From: Nocardioidaceae bacterium
GTDB taxonomy: Bacteria; Actinomycetota; Actinomycetes; Propionibacteriales; Nocardioidaceae
Assembly (NCBI GenBank): GCA_013696065.1
Contig: JACCZJ010000430.1
Coordinates: forward strand, 1 to 12,103
Length of the DNA stretch: 12,103 bases
Direction of reading: 5' to 3'
This document shows positions 1-5,963 of the stretch, piece after piece. The translations under genes were made by a program, and so were the position numbers. Numbering within the stretch: position 1 is the first letter of the stretch; each line of letters starts with the position of its first letter. A model generated the notes under the pieces. It was not told the DNA's origin and made no database searches. It was given only the letters and a program-made list of their open reading frames with translations.

Positions 1-33
1 ACCGGGCTAACACGTAGCGATCGCCGCGTTCCC

Positions 34-39
34 TACGAT
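34..39 (+). promoter_or_regulatory. candidate -10 box of the tRNA-like gene
   Basis: TACGAT fits the actinobacterial TAnnnT -10 pattern. It ends ten bases before the first base of the tRNA acceptor stem, so transcription would start only a few bases upstream of the mature 5' end. No convincing -35 is visible in the short sequence to its left. This is inference from motif and position only. Confidence 0.35.
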
Positions 40-49
40 GGGACGACGA

Positions 50-122
50 GCCCCCGTATCCCAATGGCAGAGGACGCACCCTTAAAAGGCGCTCAGTGTG
101 GGTTCGAGTCCCACCGGGGGCA
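50..122 (+). tRNA. tRNA-like gene, anticodon UAA (Leu), class I fold
   Basis: A full cloverleaf can be drawn. The acceptor stem is GCCCCCG with CGGGGGC (7/7 pairs). The D arm is short, with the GG of the D loop. The anticodon stem is GCACC with GGCGC (4/5 pairs, one A-C mismatch at the middle pair), and its loop CTTAAAA puts TAA at 83-85. The variable region is TCAGT, and the T stem GTGGG/CCCAC is perfect with loop TTCGAGT. The discriminator base is A, as expected for leucine tRNAs. CC follows, but the third base is G, so CCA is not encoded. The odd point is that bacterial tRNA-Leu normally has a long class II variable arm, while this one has five bases. It could be a functional unusual tRNA, a decayed copy, or the tRNA-derived edge of an old integration. 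That it is tRNA-like is fairly sure; its amino acid and function are not. Confidence 0.72.
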
Positions 123-210
123 CCGCATCTGCTCACGGAGCGTTTCGCGCTACCGGCCCCGCACAATTCTGACTGAGCGGATGCGAGGTAGCTAGAGAAA
201 GGCTCGGCCT

Positions 211-690
211 ATGCTTCTGACGTCGGTCGTTCAGGTCCTCGATGCGCTAGATGGTGCTGACGTGCGGTCGTGGGTCGCGGGTGGCTGGGGGGTAGATGCG
301 CTCGTGGGCCGGCAAACTAGGGAGCATCGCGACCTTGATTTGGCCATCGATTTGGCCGACCTCGATGCTTCCCTTCAAGTACTTCGCACGCTGGAATATG
401 TGGTAGAGACCGACTGGCTTCCGGTTCGTGTCGAGCTTTGGGCGCAGGATGATGAGTGGGTGGATCTTCATCCCGTGCGGTTCGACGCGGCGGGACATGG
501 CCTTCAAGGCAAGCTTGACGGCACACACTTTCGATATCCGCCGACAGCCTTCACCGATGGTCATTTAGAGCGACGCCTCGTCAGGTGCCTTTCAGTTGAC
601 CAGCAGCTGAGGTTTCACTCAGGATACGAACCACGTGAGCAAGACAAGCATGACATCGACACACTGAAGCAGCTGAAGTCGAGGACGTGA
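211..690 (+). CDS. Lnu-like small nucleotidyltransferase
   Basis: This 159-residue protein resembles the compact lincosamide nucleotidyltransferases of the LnuA type (about 161 residues) and is more distantly related to ANT(2'')-type aminoglycoside adenylyltransferases. GGWGVD is at residues 24-29. REHRDLD is at 37-43, with D41 and D43 as the likely metal-binding aspartates. WVDLHP is at 83-88, with D85 as a possible third acidic residue. The C-terminal FHSGYE block at 135-140 is followed by a KHDID segment, laid out as in LnuA. Family members transfer AMP from ATP to a hydroxyl of a small antibiotic in the cytoplasm. Whether this one accepts a lincosamide, an aminoglycoside or something else cannot be read from the sequence. 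A purine-rich stretch (agagaaagg) lies about eight bases before the ATG. Leu119 is a rare TTA codon. The gene stands alone, downstream of the tRNA-like gene and convergent with the next gene. Confidence 0.82.
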   Translation: MLLTSVVQVLDALDGADVRSWVAGGWGVDALVGRQTREHRDLDLAIDLADLDASLQVLRTLEYVVETDWLPVRVELWAQDDEWVDLHPVRFDAAGHGLQGKLDGTHFRYPPTAFTDGHLERRLVRCLSVDQQLRFHSGYEPREQDKHDIDTLKQLKSRT

Positions 691-704
691 CGGTGAAACC
701 ACCG
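691..704 (+). terminator. weak hairpin directly after the nucleotidyltransferase stop
   Basis: Cggtg and caccg form a perfect 5-bp stem with a four-base loop, starting at the base after the stop codon. No T-tract follows. It may be a weak terminator between the convergent genes, or chance. The rest of the gap to 835 shows only a short palindrome (gaagcgcttc) near 790. Confidence 0.25.
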
Positions 705-835
705 ACGTGGACGGACCAGCGATCGCGCCACACCCAGCTCCCGCTCACTCGGCCAAGAAGCAAGTGTCACTCCGACAGGCGTGAAGTGTGAAGCGCTTCG
801 AACAGGGGCACCCCGCCCGGCGGTATCGGCGCAGG

Positions 836-3361
836 TCACACCAGCCGTTGCAGGGCTCTCGAGACCGCCCGGGCGCTCTGCAGCCGCTTCTCCCAGGTGA
901 TCCCGAGCAGCAGCAGCAAAGCACCGACCGTCCCGAAGAGCACCCATCGGGGCAGGGCAGCGGCATAGGGCGCGATATTGAGCACTGCGAGCACCAGCAC
1001 CACTGCGCCTCCAGCGAGCAGCGGCGCTATCCAACGCAGACGCGCCCCGACCAGCAACACCACGAGTGCACCCAATCCCAGCAGCAACGCCCGGGTCGAG
1101 GTGGGTTCGGGCAGGGTACGGAGCAGGCTCGGCAGCAGGGCCAAGGTCAAGCCCGGCATCAGCACCCGCAGGCTGGAGGAGCGCGGCGAGCGCCACATCT
1201 GCCGGGTGCCCAGGATGCACAGCACGATGGCGCTCGGCAGGGTGTAGGCCTCGACCACGAAAACGTCTTGGTCGGCGAGTCTGACCCACGTCGCCATCAC
1301 CAACAAGAGACTCCCCGGCACACTCAGGAATCGGCGGTCCTGACGGATCAGCGACACCACGAGGAGGCTGGCACCTCCGGCAGTGAGCGACATGGGCAGC
1401 AGGACTCCGCCGTCCTCAATGGCAGCTAAAGCGAGTCCGAGCGCCAACAACGGCACTGTGCTGACCTCCAGCCCGACCCGCATGGGTAGGTGCCCGCCCG
1501 CGGCCCGCAGTTGCGCCAAGAGCAAGGTGAGGCAGCCGATCCCCACGAGGCAGGCAGCGGTCAGATCGAGAGGCTGCTGCCCGAGGTGTAAGGCGGCCAC
1601 CAGGGTCGTGCTCCCGCTCCACACCGCGCCGACGGCCGAGGCGTTGCGCTGGACCACCCCGTTCAGGGCGACCGCCATGACGGCGCACGCTGCGGCGAGC
1701 GCGGTGGTGGTCGCCATCGTCGTGAGCTCCGATCCCCGCGACGCGACGAGCGTGAGGGCGACTTCAATGCTGATGACGGTGGCGAACGTGCCACCGGGCT
1801 GGTTCTTCGCAGTCGGCCGAAGCATCCCCAACAGGCCGTGAGCCACGACCAGCGCCGCCATCACCGAAACCACCGCCCATAGCTGCAGAGGCTCCCTCAG
1901 TGCGACAACGGCTGCGGCCGGAGCAATCAGTGCGCCCGCAGTGGGCAACGAGGGCAGTCGCCTGCCCGCCAAGGCATAGGCCGCCAGGATGAGCGCCGTC
2001 AACGCCAAGCCCACAGTCATCGGGTGGCCCGGCACGTCGAAGTTTTCGATGAAGAACTCGGTGCGATCCGTCGGAGCTAGCTCCCACGGCCCCACCGACG
2101 GTTGTAACAACCGCCCCAGCGCGACGAGCAGCGAGGGCGCCACCAGCGGCACGGCGCCGAGGCCGATGAGCGTCCCCGCCACGGTGACGCCGGACCGCCA
2201 TGCTCTGTCTCGCAGCAGGATCGACAGGACTGCGAAAAGGACGCAGGCTGCGGCGATAACGGCGAGTATGACGTCGAAGCGGGAGCCTTCGAGGGGTCGC
2301 AACGCCAAGAGCGTGAAGCCCAGCGTCGATACGGTAGCTGGCAGAGTCCGCCGGGGGGTCGGGAGCTTCGGCCAGAGCGCGACCGCCGCCAGCAGTGCGC
2401 AGCACACCAGCCAGCCGACCGCCTCCCCCGACTGCCACAGACCTGCCAGAGTGGATTCGTCCAGCACTCTCCGCAAGGAATAGACGAAGGCGATGCAGAG
2501 CGTCGTGAGAGCAAGGAGGACGGCGTTGGCGGCCAGCCGCCACACCGCCGCCGTGGCTGCGGCATAGGCCGTGGCCGCGAAGGCCAGCGTGAGCGCAACG
2601 CCGACATACTCCTCTCGGGCAAGGTCCTCGTTGAACAACAACATCCCCATCGCGGCAAGCCCCAGAGACGCCGTCCATTGCACACCGCTGAGATACAGCA
2701 CATTCCGTCGTACGCCGACCAGCGCCCAGGCCGCGCTCACCAAGGTCAGCAGAATCGCCGCCAGCCACGCAACCCCCCGCTCCGAGAGCCTGTCCGCACC
2801 GGCGAGTCCTCCGTCGCGGGCGGCGAACAGGTCGAGCACGAGCAAGGCGACGAACAGGAGCGACAAGGTTTCAGCGGAGCCTTGCAAGCGCTTGTGCAAC
2901 AACAGGTAGGCCACCGCACCCACCGCCGAAGTCACGCCCAGCAGGATCATCGCCCGACTGGCAACGGACAGGTCGGACCAGGTCACAGAGACGAACACGA
3001 TGGCCGCGACGAGCAAGCAGAAGGCGCCAAGTCCAAGCAACACCACCGGTGTGGACGCGGCCGGCAATGAGGAGGGGCGTTGCGTCGGCGGCGGCCACGG
3101 GTCCACATCCCACGCTGGCTGCTCGGCGACCATCGGTGCTGCGGGCCCCTGCCCCTGGAGGGTAGAACCCGCCACAGTCGATCGTGCGATCGAGTCGGCC
3201 TCGCGCGCCTGGACCAGGGCGATGTCGGCGTCTGCCAGCAGCGACCGCAGACGCTGAGCAGTGGGGCTCACTTGCGACAAGCCACAGAAGCCGCAGAACT
3301 CCTGATGGCCGACAGAGCGACCACAATCGACACATTGGCCGAGTATGACGAAGCGCCCCAT
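836..3361 (-). CDS. SCO7613-type zinc-ribbon polytopic membrane protein
   Basis: This 841-residue protein has a small cytoplasmic-type zinc ribbon at its N-terminus (C10, C13, C22 and C25, spaced CxxC-x8-CxxC). A linker of about 90 residues follows, and then roughly 26 hydrophobic segments I count from about residue 100 to the end, rich in Ala, Leu and Val. The C-terminus closes with a charged tail after ITWEKRL, which is typical of the actinobacterial proteins annotated as SCO7613 C-terminal domain-containing membrane proteins. Their function is unknown to me. The zinc ribbon suggests a cytoplasmic interaction or regulatory module on a large membrane scaffold, but that is inference. The ATG start is supported by AGGA seven bases upstream and by the ribbon beginning only nine residues in. 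Two leucines (residues 419 and 645) are TTA codons. The gene is monocistronic, convergent with the nucleotidyltransferase and divergent from the Bax-inhibitor gene. Confidence 0.8.
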   Translation of the reverse strand: MGRFVILGQCVDCGRSVGHQEFCGFCGLSQVSPTAQRLRSLLADADIALVQAREADSIARSTVAGSTLQGQGPAAPMVAEQPAWDVDPWPPPTQRPSSLPAASTPVVLLGLGAFCLLVAAIVFVSVTWSDLSVASRAMILLGVTSAVGAVAYLLLHKRLQGSAETLSLLFVALLVLDLFAARDGGLAGADRLSERGVAWLAAILLTLVSAAWALVGVRRNVLYLSGVQWTASLGLAAMGMLLFNEDLAREEYVGVALTLAFAATAYAAATAAVWRLAANAVLLALTTLCIAFVYSLRRVLDESTLAGLWQSGEAVGWLVCCALLAAVALWPKLPTPRRTLPATVSTLGFTLLALRPLEGSRFDVILAVIAAACVLFAVLSILLRDRAWRSGVTVAGTLIGLGAVPLVAPSLLVALGRLLQPSVGPWELAPTDRTEFFIENFDVPGHPMTVGLALTALILAAYALAGRRLPSLPTAGALIAPAAAVVALREPLQLWAVVSVMAALVVAHGLLGMLRPTAKNQPGGTFATVISIEVALTLVASRGSELTTMATTTALAAACAVMAVALNGVVQRNASAVGAVWSGSTTLVAALHLGQQPLDLTAACLVGIGCLTLLLAQLRAAGGHLPMRVGLEVSTVPLLALGLALAAIEDGGVLLPMSLTAGGASLLVVSLIRQDRRFLSVPGSLLLVMATWVRLADQDVFVVEAYTLPSAIVLCILGTRQMWRSPRSSSLRVLMPGLTLALLPSLLRTLPEPTSTRALLLGLGALVVLLVGARLRWIAPLLAGGAVVLVLAVLNIAPYAAALPRWVLFGTVGALLLLLGITWEKRLQSARAVSRALQRLV

Positions 3362-3380
3362 ACTGGGATCCTGTCAGAGT

Positions 3381-3410
3381 TAGGTCGTGCGACGGCGCAC
3401 ACGCGACCTA
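3381..3410. repeat. imperfect inverted repeat upstream of the zinc-ribbon gene
   Basis: Taggtcg (3381-3387) is inverted at 3404-3410 (cgaccta). Inside it, tgcg (3388-3391) pairs with cgca (3396-3399) around a four-base loop, leaving four unpaired bases on the right side. It sits 20-50 bases upstream of the leftward gene's start and overlaps the first 36-bp repeat copy. It may be an operator or a transcript hairpin; the sequence does not decide. Confidence 0.4.
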
Positions 3411-3468
3411 GATGTCGGCCCGGCGACCCGCGGCACACTCGACCTAGATGCCGGCCCGGCGACCCGCG
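3397..3468. repeat. 36-bp tandem direct repeat, two copies
   Basis: Copies at 3397-3432 and 3433-3468 are exactly adjacent and match at 34 of 36 bases; the two differences are G/T and T/C. Each contains gacctagat followed by a short G+C palindrome (gccggcccggc in the second copy, with one base changed in the first) and gacccgcg. The pair lies in the region between the divergent membrane-protein and Bax-inhibitor genes, upstream of the Bax promoter. It could be a duplicated regulator site, a dispersed genomic repeat, or a slippage product. No third copy is visible in the window. Confidence 0.85.
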
Positions 3469-3537
3469 CGCGGTCGCTCCGTCACGCTGCGCAGACCTCG
3501 TCTAAGCGAGCACGGCCGACGGCACCTGCTCGCCGCT

Positions 3538-3565
3538 CAACTTTTGCCCGGTGAGAACGTATGAT
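3538..3565 (+). promoter_or_regulatory. candidate promoter of the Bax-inhibitor gene
   Basis: TATGAT at 3560-3565 differs from the TATAAT consensus by one base. A loose -35-like caactt is at 3538-3543 with a 16-base spacer. Transcription would begin near 3572, giving a leader of about 40 bases that holds an inverted repeat and the ribosome binding site. The -10 is convincing; the -35 is weak. Confidence 0.5.
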
Positions 3566-3573
3566 GGGAGAGA

Positions 3574-3590
3574 CCTGACATGGCGTCAGG
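3574..3590 (+). promoter_or_regulatory. leader hairpin or operator before the Bax-inhibitor RBS
   Basis: Cctgac and gtcagg form a perfect 6-bp inverted repeat with a five-base spacer, between the predicted transcription start and the Shine-Dalgarno sequence. As DNA it could be a repressor site at the start of transcription. As RNA it would form a small hairpin at the 5' end of the leader, ending two bases before the Shine-Dalgarno. Confidence 0.4.
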
Positions 3591-3592
3591 CC

Positions 3593-3600
3593 AAGGAGGA
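3593..3600 (+). promoter_or_regulatory. ribosome binding site fixing the Bax-inhibitor start
   Basis: Aaggagga lies ten bases before the ATG at 3611. It selects that start over the in-frame upstream ATG-less extension beginning at 3551, which would have this Shine-Dalgarno inside the coding region and would begin upstream of the predicted transcription start. Confidence 0.75.
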
Positions 3601-3610
3601 AATCATTCCC

Positions 3611-4465
3611 ATGCAGAGCAATAACCCCGTGTTCGCGAGGGCCGAAGGCTTCAACGGCCAAGCCGCCCAGAGCTACGGCAACCAGGGCTACCCAGCCGGT
3701 GGCCAGGGTTACCAGGGCTACGCACAGGGATATGGCCAAACGCCATACCCACAGACAACTGATCCATCCTCATGGCAGCAGTCGACGGGTCCTGTCGTAG
3801 AGGAGCGTATGACGATCGACTCGGTCGTCAACCGCACCGCCATCATGCTGCTCATCGTGGTCGCGTCTGCCGCAGCGACGTGGATAGCGATGCCCGATGA
3901 ATACCTGGGTCCGGCCTGGATGATCGGTGCCTTCGGCGGTCTGGGCCTCTCGTTCGCCATCGCGTTCATGCGCAAGGTCAGCCCAGTCCTCGTTATTGCC
4001 TACTCCGTGCTCGAGGGGATGTTCCTCGGTGCGGTCAGCGAAACCTTTGAGGCGATGTTCGACGGGGTCGTGCCAGGCGCCGTGATGGGCACGACGGCTG
4101 CCTTCGTGGCAACGCTAGCCGCCTACAAGTTCTTCAACATCCAGGTCAACGACAAGTTCCGCAAGTATGTGACCATCGCGATGTTCGGTTTCTTCGGCGT
4201 CGTCATGCTCGACTTCCTCATGGGCATGTTCGGCAATGCGATGGGCTTCAACGGCTTTGGCACGCTTGGCCTCATCACGAGCTTCGTCGGTCTCGCCATC
4301 GGTATTGCCATGCTGATGCTCGACTTCGACATGGTGGAGCGCGGCGTCGCAGCGGGCCTGCCCGAGCAGGAGTCGTGGCGAGCAGCCTTTGGCCTCGTGG
4401 TGACGCTGATCTGGATCTACATCCAGATGCTGCGCATCCTCGCCATCATGCAAAGCGACAACTAG
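3611..4465 (+). CDS. Bax inhibitor-1/YccA family membrane protein
   Basis: This 284-residue integral membrane protein is of the actinobacterial Bax-inhibitor-1 type. The start MQSNNPVFAR resembles the NPVF N-terminus usual in this subfamily. Residues about 17-60 are a Gln/Gly/Tyr-rich, low-complexity cytoplasmic-type tail with repeated QGY units. About seven transmembrane segments follow, roughly at 76-94, 101-120, 126-143, 153-172, 188-206, 216-238 and 257-280. The sixth ends in MLDFD, with D238 and D240 in the area where BI-1 proteins such as B. subtilis YetJ have functional aspartates linked to pH-gated calcium leak. I infer a similar ion-leak or stress role, but bacterial function is poorly established. 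The gene has its own promoter, a strong Shine-Dalgarno and a terminator, so it is probably monocistronic. Confidence 0.9.
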   Translation: MQSNNPVFARAEGFNGQAAQSYGNQGYPAGGQGYQGYAQGYGQTPYPQTTDPSSWQQSTGPVVEERMTIDSVVNRTAIMLLIVVASAAATWIAMPDEYLGPAWMIGAFGGLGLSFAIAFMRKVSPVLVIAYSVLEGMFLGAVSETFEAMFDGVVPGAVMGTTAAFVATLAAYKFFNIQVNDKFRKYVTIAMFGFFGVVMLDFLMGMFGNAMGFNGFGTLGLITSFVGLAIGIAMLMLDFDMVERGVAAGLPEQESWRAAFGLVVTLIWIYIQMLRILAIMQSDN

Positions 4466-4479
4466 TCTCCTATCGACGT

Positions 4480-4500
4480 GAGCGCCAGGCAGGTGCGCTC
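4480..4500 (+). other. small hairpin after the Bax-inhibitor gene
   Basis: Gagcgc and gcgctc pair perfectly over six bases around a nine-base loop, starting 15 bases after the stop codon. It precedes a stronger terminator-like hairpin and may help stabilise the 3' end of the transcript. Confidence 0.3.
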
Positions 4501-4517
4501 TCAGGAGTGGAGAAGGC

Positions 4518-4545
4518 ACGGCCCTCGGAGCAATCCGGGGGCCGT
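4518..4545 (+). terminator. terminator hairpin of the Bax-inhibitor gene
   Basis: Eleven bases (4518-4528) pair with 4535-4545 without a mismatch, counting one G-T wobble, around a six-base loop. The stem is G+C-rich and lies about 50 bases after the stop codon. The following sequence lacks a T-run, which is common for actinobacterial terminators. Confidence 0.75.
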
Positions 4546-4571
4546 TGCCGTTGCCCCGTCAATTGACCAGA

Positions 4572-4577
4572 TACTGT
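4572..4577 (+). promoter_or_regulatory. candidate -10 for a leaderless small ORF
   Basis: TACTGT matches TAnnnT and ends six bases before the ATG at 4584, so a transcript would start at or next to the start codon. No Shine-Dalgarno is present. Leaderless mRNAs are common in actinobacteria, but the motif is short and may be chance. Confidence 0.3.
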
Positions 4578-4583
4578 CCAGAC

Positions 4584-4793
4584 ATGCGTCCCCTTCGCCC
4601 TCATGCCCGCCGAGCTCTCGCCGGGGCAGCCGTCTGCGCTGCCGCTCTGACCACCACCTCGGCAACGGCTTCCATTGAGCCCAACCCCGTCTCGCTTCCA
4701 CCGCAAGAGCAGGCGCAGCCAGGGGAACGCCGCGCTGACACTCCGGCGACGGGTGGTCACCTGTGCAGCGAATGGGACGCGCGCAGCTTTTGA
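4584..4793 (+). CDS. possible small secreted peptide (hypothetical)
   Basis: This 69-residue ORF begins with a signal-peptide-like region: a basic n-region (MRPLRPHARR) and an Ala/Val/Leu-rich core, with possible cleavage after ATA or ASA near residues 27-29. A short Pro/Gln/Glu-rich stretch follows, with one cysteine near the end. I do not recognise a family. No ribosome binding site is visible, but a -10-like motif sits six bases upstream, so it could be leaderless. It lies between the Bax-inhibitor terminator and the 3' end of the SGNH hydrolase gene, on the opposite strand to the latter. Alternatives are the 5' remnant of a longer exported-protein gene, or a chance ORF. Confidence 0.35.
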   Translation: MRPLRPHARRALAGAAVCAAALTTTSATASIEPNPVSLPPQEQAQPGERRADTPATGGHLCSEWDARSF

Positions 4794-4821
4794 GCCGGCC
4801 TTCTCGTCTCCGCAATCCGGT

Positions 4822-5859
4822 CTAGCCGGCGGGGCCTGTGACCGTAGACGGCGTGCGGTCAGCAAGCGCAGGCGCTGGCTCGACGGCGCCTACGGCAGGG
4901 ATCTGGTGGCGGCGGCGATGACGCAACCACGCCCACCCACCGCGTGGCCGCCACATACCACGCACCTCCGCGCGCGACACCTCCGTGCCGGCAACGTCGG
5001 CCGCCGCCGCGGCAGCCTTGCGCAGCGACAACACTCCCTCTCCACGTGCAGGCTCGACCGAGTCAGCCGGTATGACGCCCACAGCGGCCGCCACTGACGG
5101 CAACAGTGCCGCCGCGCAACTCTTGTAGCCAGCCGTCGACGGATGGAACTGATCAGGACCGAACATGTCCATTGGTGCGGCCGCAAACTCCGGGCCGAGG
5201 ATGGTGGCGAGAGACACCGCCCGACCGCCGCCCTCCACGACAGCGATGGCCTGCGCCGCGGCTAGATGCCGGCTCCAAGCCCGAGCTACCAACCGCAGCG
5301 GGTGTCCGACCGGTCGGATCGTCCCGAGGTCTGGGCACGTCCCCACCACCACCTGGGTCCCTGCCGCCTGCAACTGTTGGACAGCCGACTGCAACGCCGT
5401 GATCGAACGAGAGGGTTGGACCCGGTGCGTCACGTCGTTGGTGCCGATGATGACCGCGCAGACGTCGGGGTCGGCGGACAGCGCCTGAGGGATCTGGACG
5501 GCCAGATCGGTGGTCTGCGCACCCACGGTCGCGTAGCACTGCAGTGCGACAGGGCGGTCAGCCAGATCTACGAGACCCGTTGCGAGGAAGGCGCCAAACG
5601 TGTCGGCTGCCACGGTTGCCCCGTAGCCCGCAGCCCCGGAGTCGCCCAGTACCGCGAGGCGCAGCGGGGCGCCGCGCAACCCTGCGCCGTAGAGGCCGCT
5701 CGGGTCGGGCGGGGCGTGCTCGGCGTTCCCGATCCGGTGGCGTGCCAGCTTGGCTTGGGCGGCCAGGACGCCGTACAGCGAACCGCCGAGAACCGACAGA
5801 GCGGTGCCGCCATACACGGCGGTGGCAGCCAGTCGTCGCGCTGCCTTGGCCTTGTTCAT
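4822..5859 (-). CDS. SGNH/GDSL hydrolase, membrane-anchored or exported
   Basis: This 345-residue protein carries the SGNH hydrolase blocks in order: GDS at 72-74 (nucleophile S74), a block II glycine in TVGAQ (G113), GTND at 139-142 (N141), and DQFH at 236-239 (D236 and H239 of the triad). Members hydrolyse esters of lipids, acyl groups or carbohydrates; the substrate here is unknown. An N-terminal hydrophobic segment (about residues 10-34) after a basic start (MNKAKAARR) suggests a signal anchor and action outside the membrane. Residues after about 260 form an Ala/Arg/Pro-rich tail without recognisable motifs. The ATG is preceded by a G-rich Shine-Dalgarno (ggggggtgagg). It is divergent from cbs with about 100 bases between. 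M. tuberculosis likewise has an exported GDSL esterase (Rv1075c) near cbs (Rv1077), which supports orthology. Confidence 0.88.
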   Translation of the reverse strand: MNKAKAARRLAATAVYGGTALSVLGGSLYGVLAAQAKLARHRIGNAEHAPPDPSGLYGAGLRGAPLRLAVLGDSGAAGYGATVAADTFGAFLATGLVDLADRPVALQCYATVGAQTTDLAVQIPQALSADPDVCAVIIGTNDVTHRVQPSRSITALQSAVQQLQAAGTQVVVGTCPDLGTIRPVGHPLRLVARAWSRHLAAAQAIAVVEGGGRAVSLATILGPEFAAAPMDMFGPDQFHPSTAGYKSCAAALLPSVAAAVGVIPADSVEPARGEGVLSLRKAAAAAADVAGTEVSRAEVRGMWRPRGGWAWLRHRRRHQIPAVGAVEPAPALADRTPSTVTGPAG

Positions 5860-5963
5860 GCCTCACCCCCCATCGGCGCGTGCGTCAGTGCCTTCGCTTG
5901 TCGGCTTTCGGCGTGATTCTAGGTGTCGAGGACCAGTGCTGGCGAAACGCATAGGGTTGGGGG

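Noticed and set aside
788..1429. 213-codon plus-strand open frame
   Set aside because: It is Gln/Arg/His-rich and antisense to the 3' part of the membrane protein, with no motif and no ribosome site. It is typical of reading the opposite strand of Leu/Ala-rich coding DNA.
1764..2768. 334-codon open frame on the minus strand
   Set aside because: It lies in another frame of the zinc-ribbon membrane protein on the same strand. The product is Arg/Gly-rich without motifs, while the main frame gives regular membrane segments.
3397..3468. CRISPR-like array
   Set aside because: There are only two copies, with no spacer between them, and no cas gene in the window.
3551..3610. 20-codon upstream extension of the Bax-inhibitor gene
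   Set aside because: It would place the strong Shine-Dalgarno and the -10 box inside the coding region. The family's NPVF-type N-terminus begins right after the ATG at 3611.
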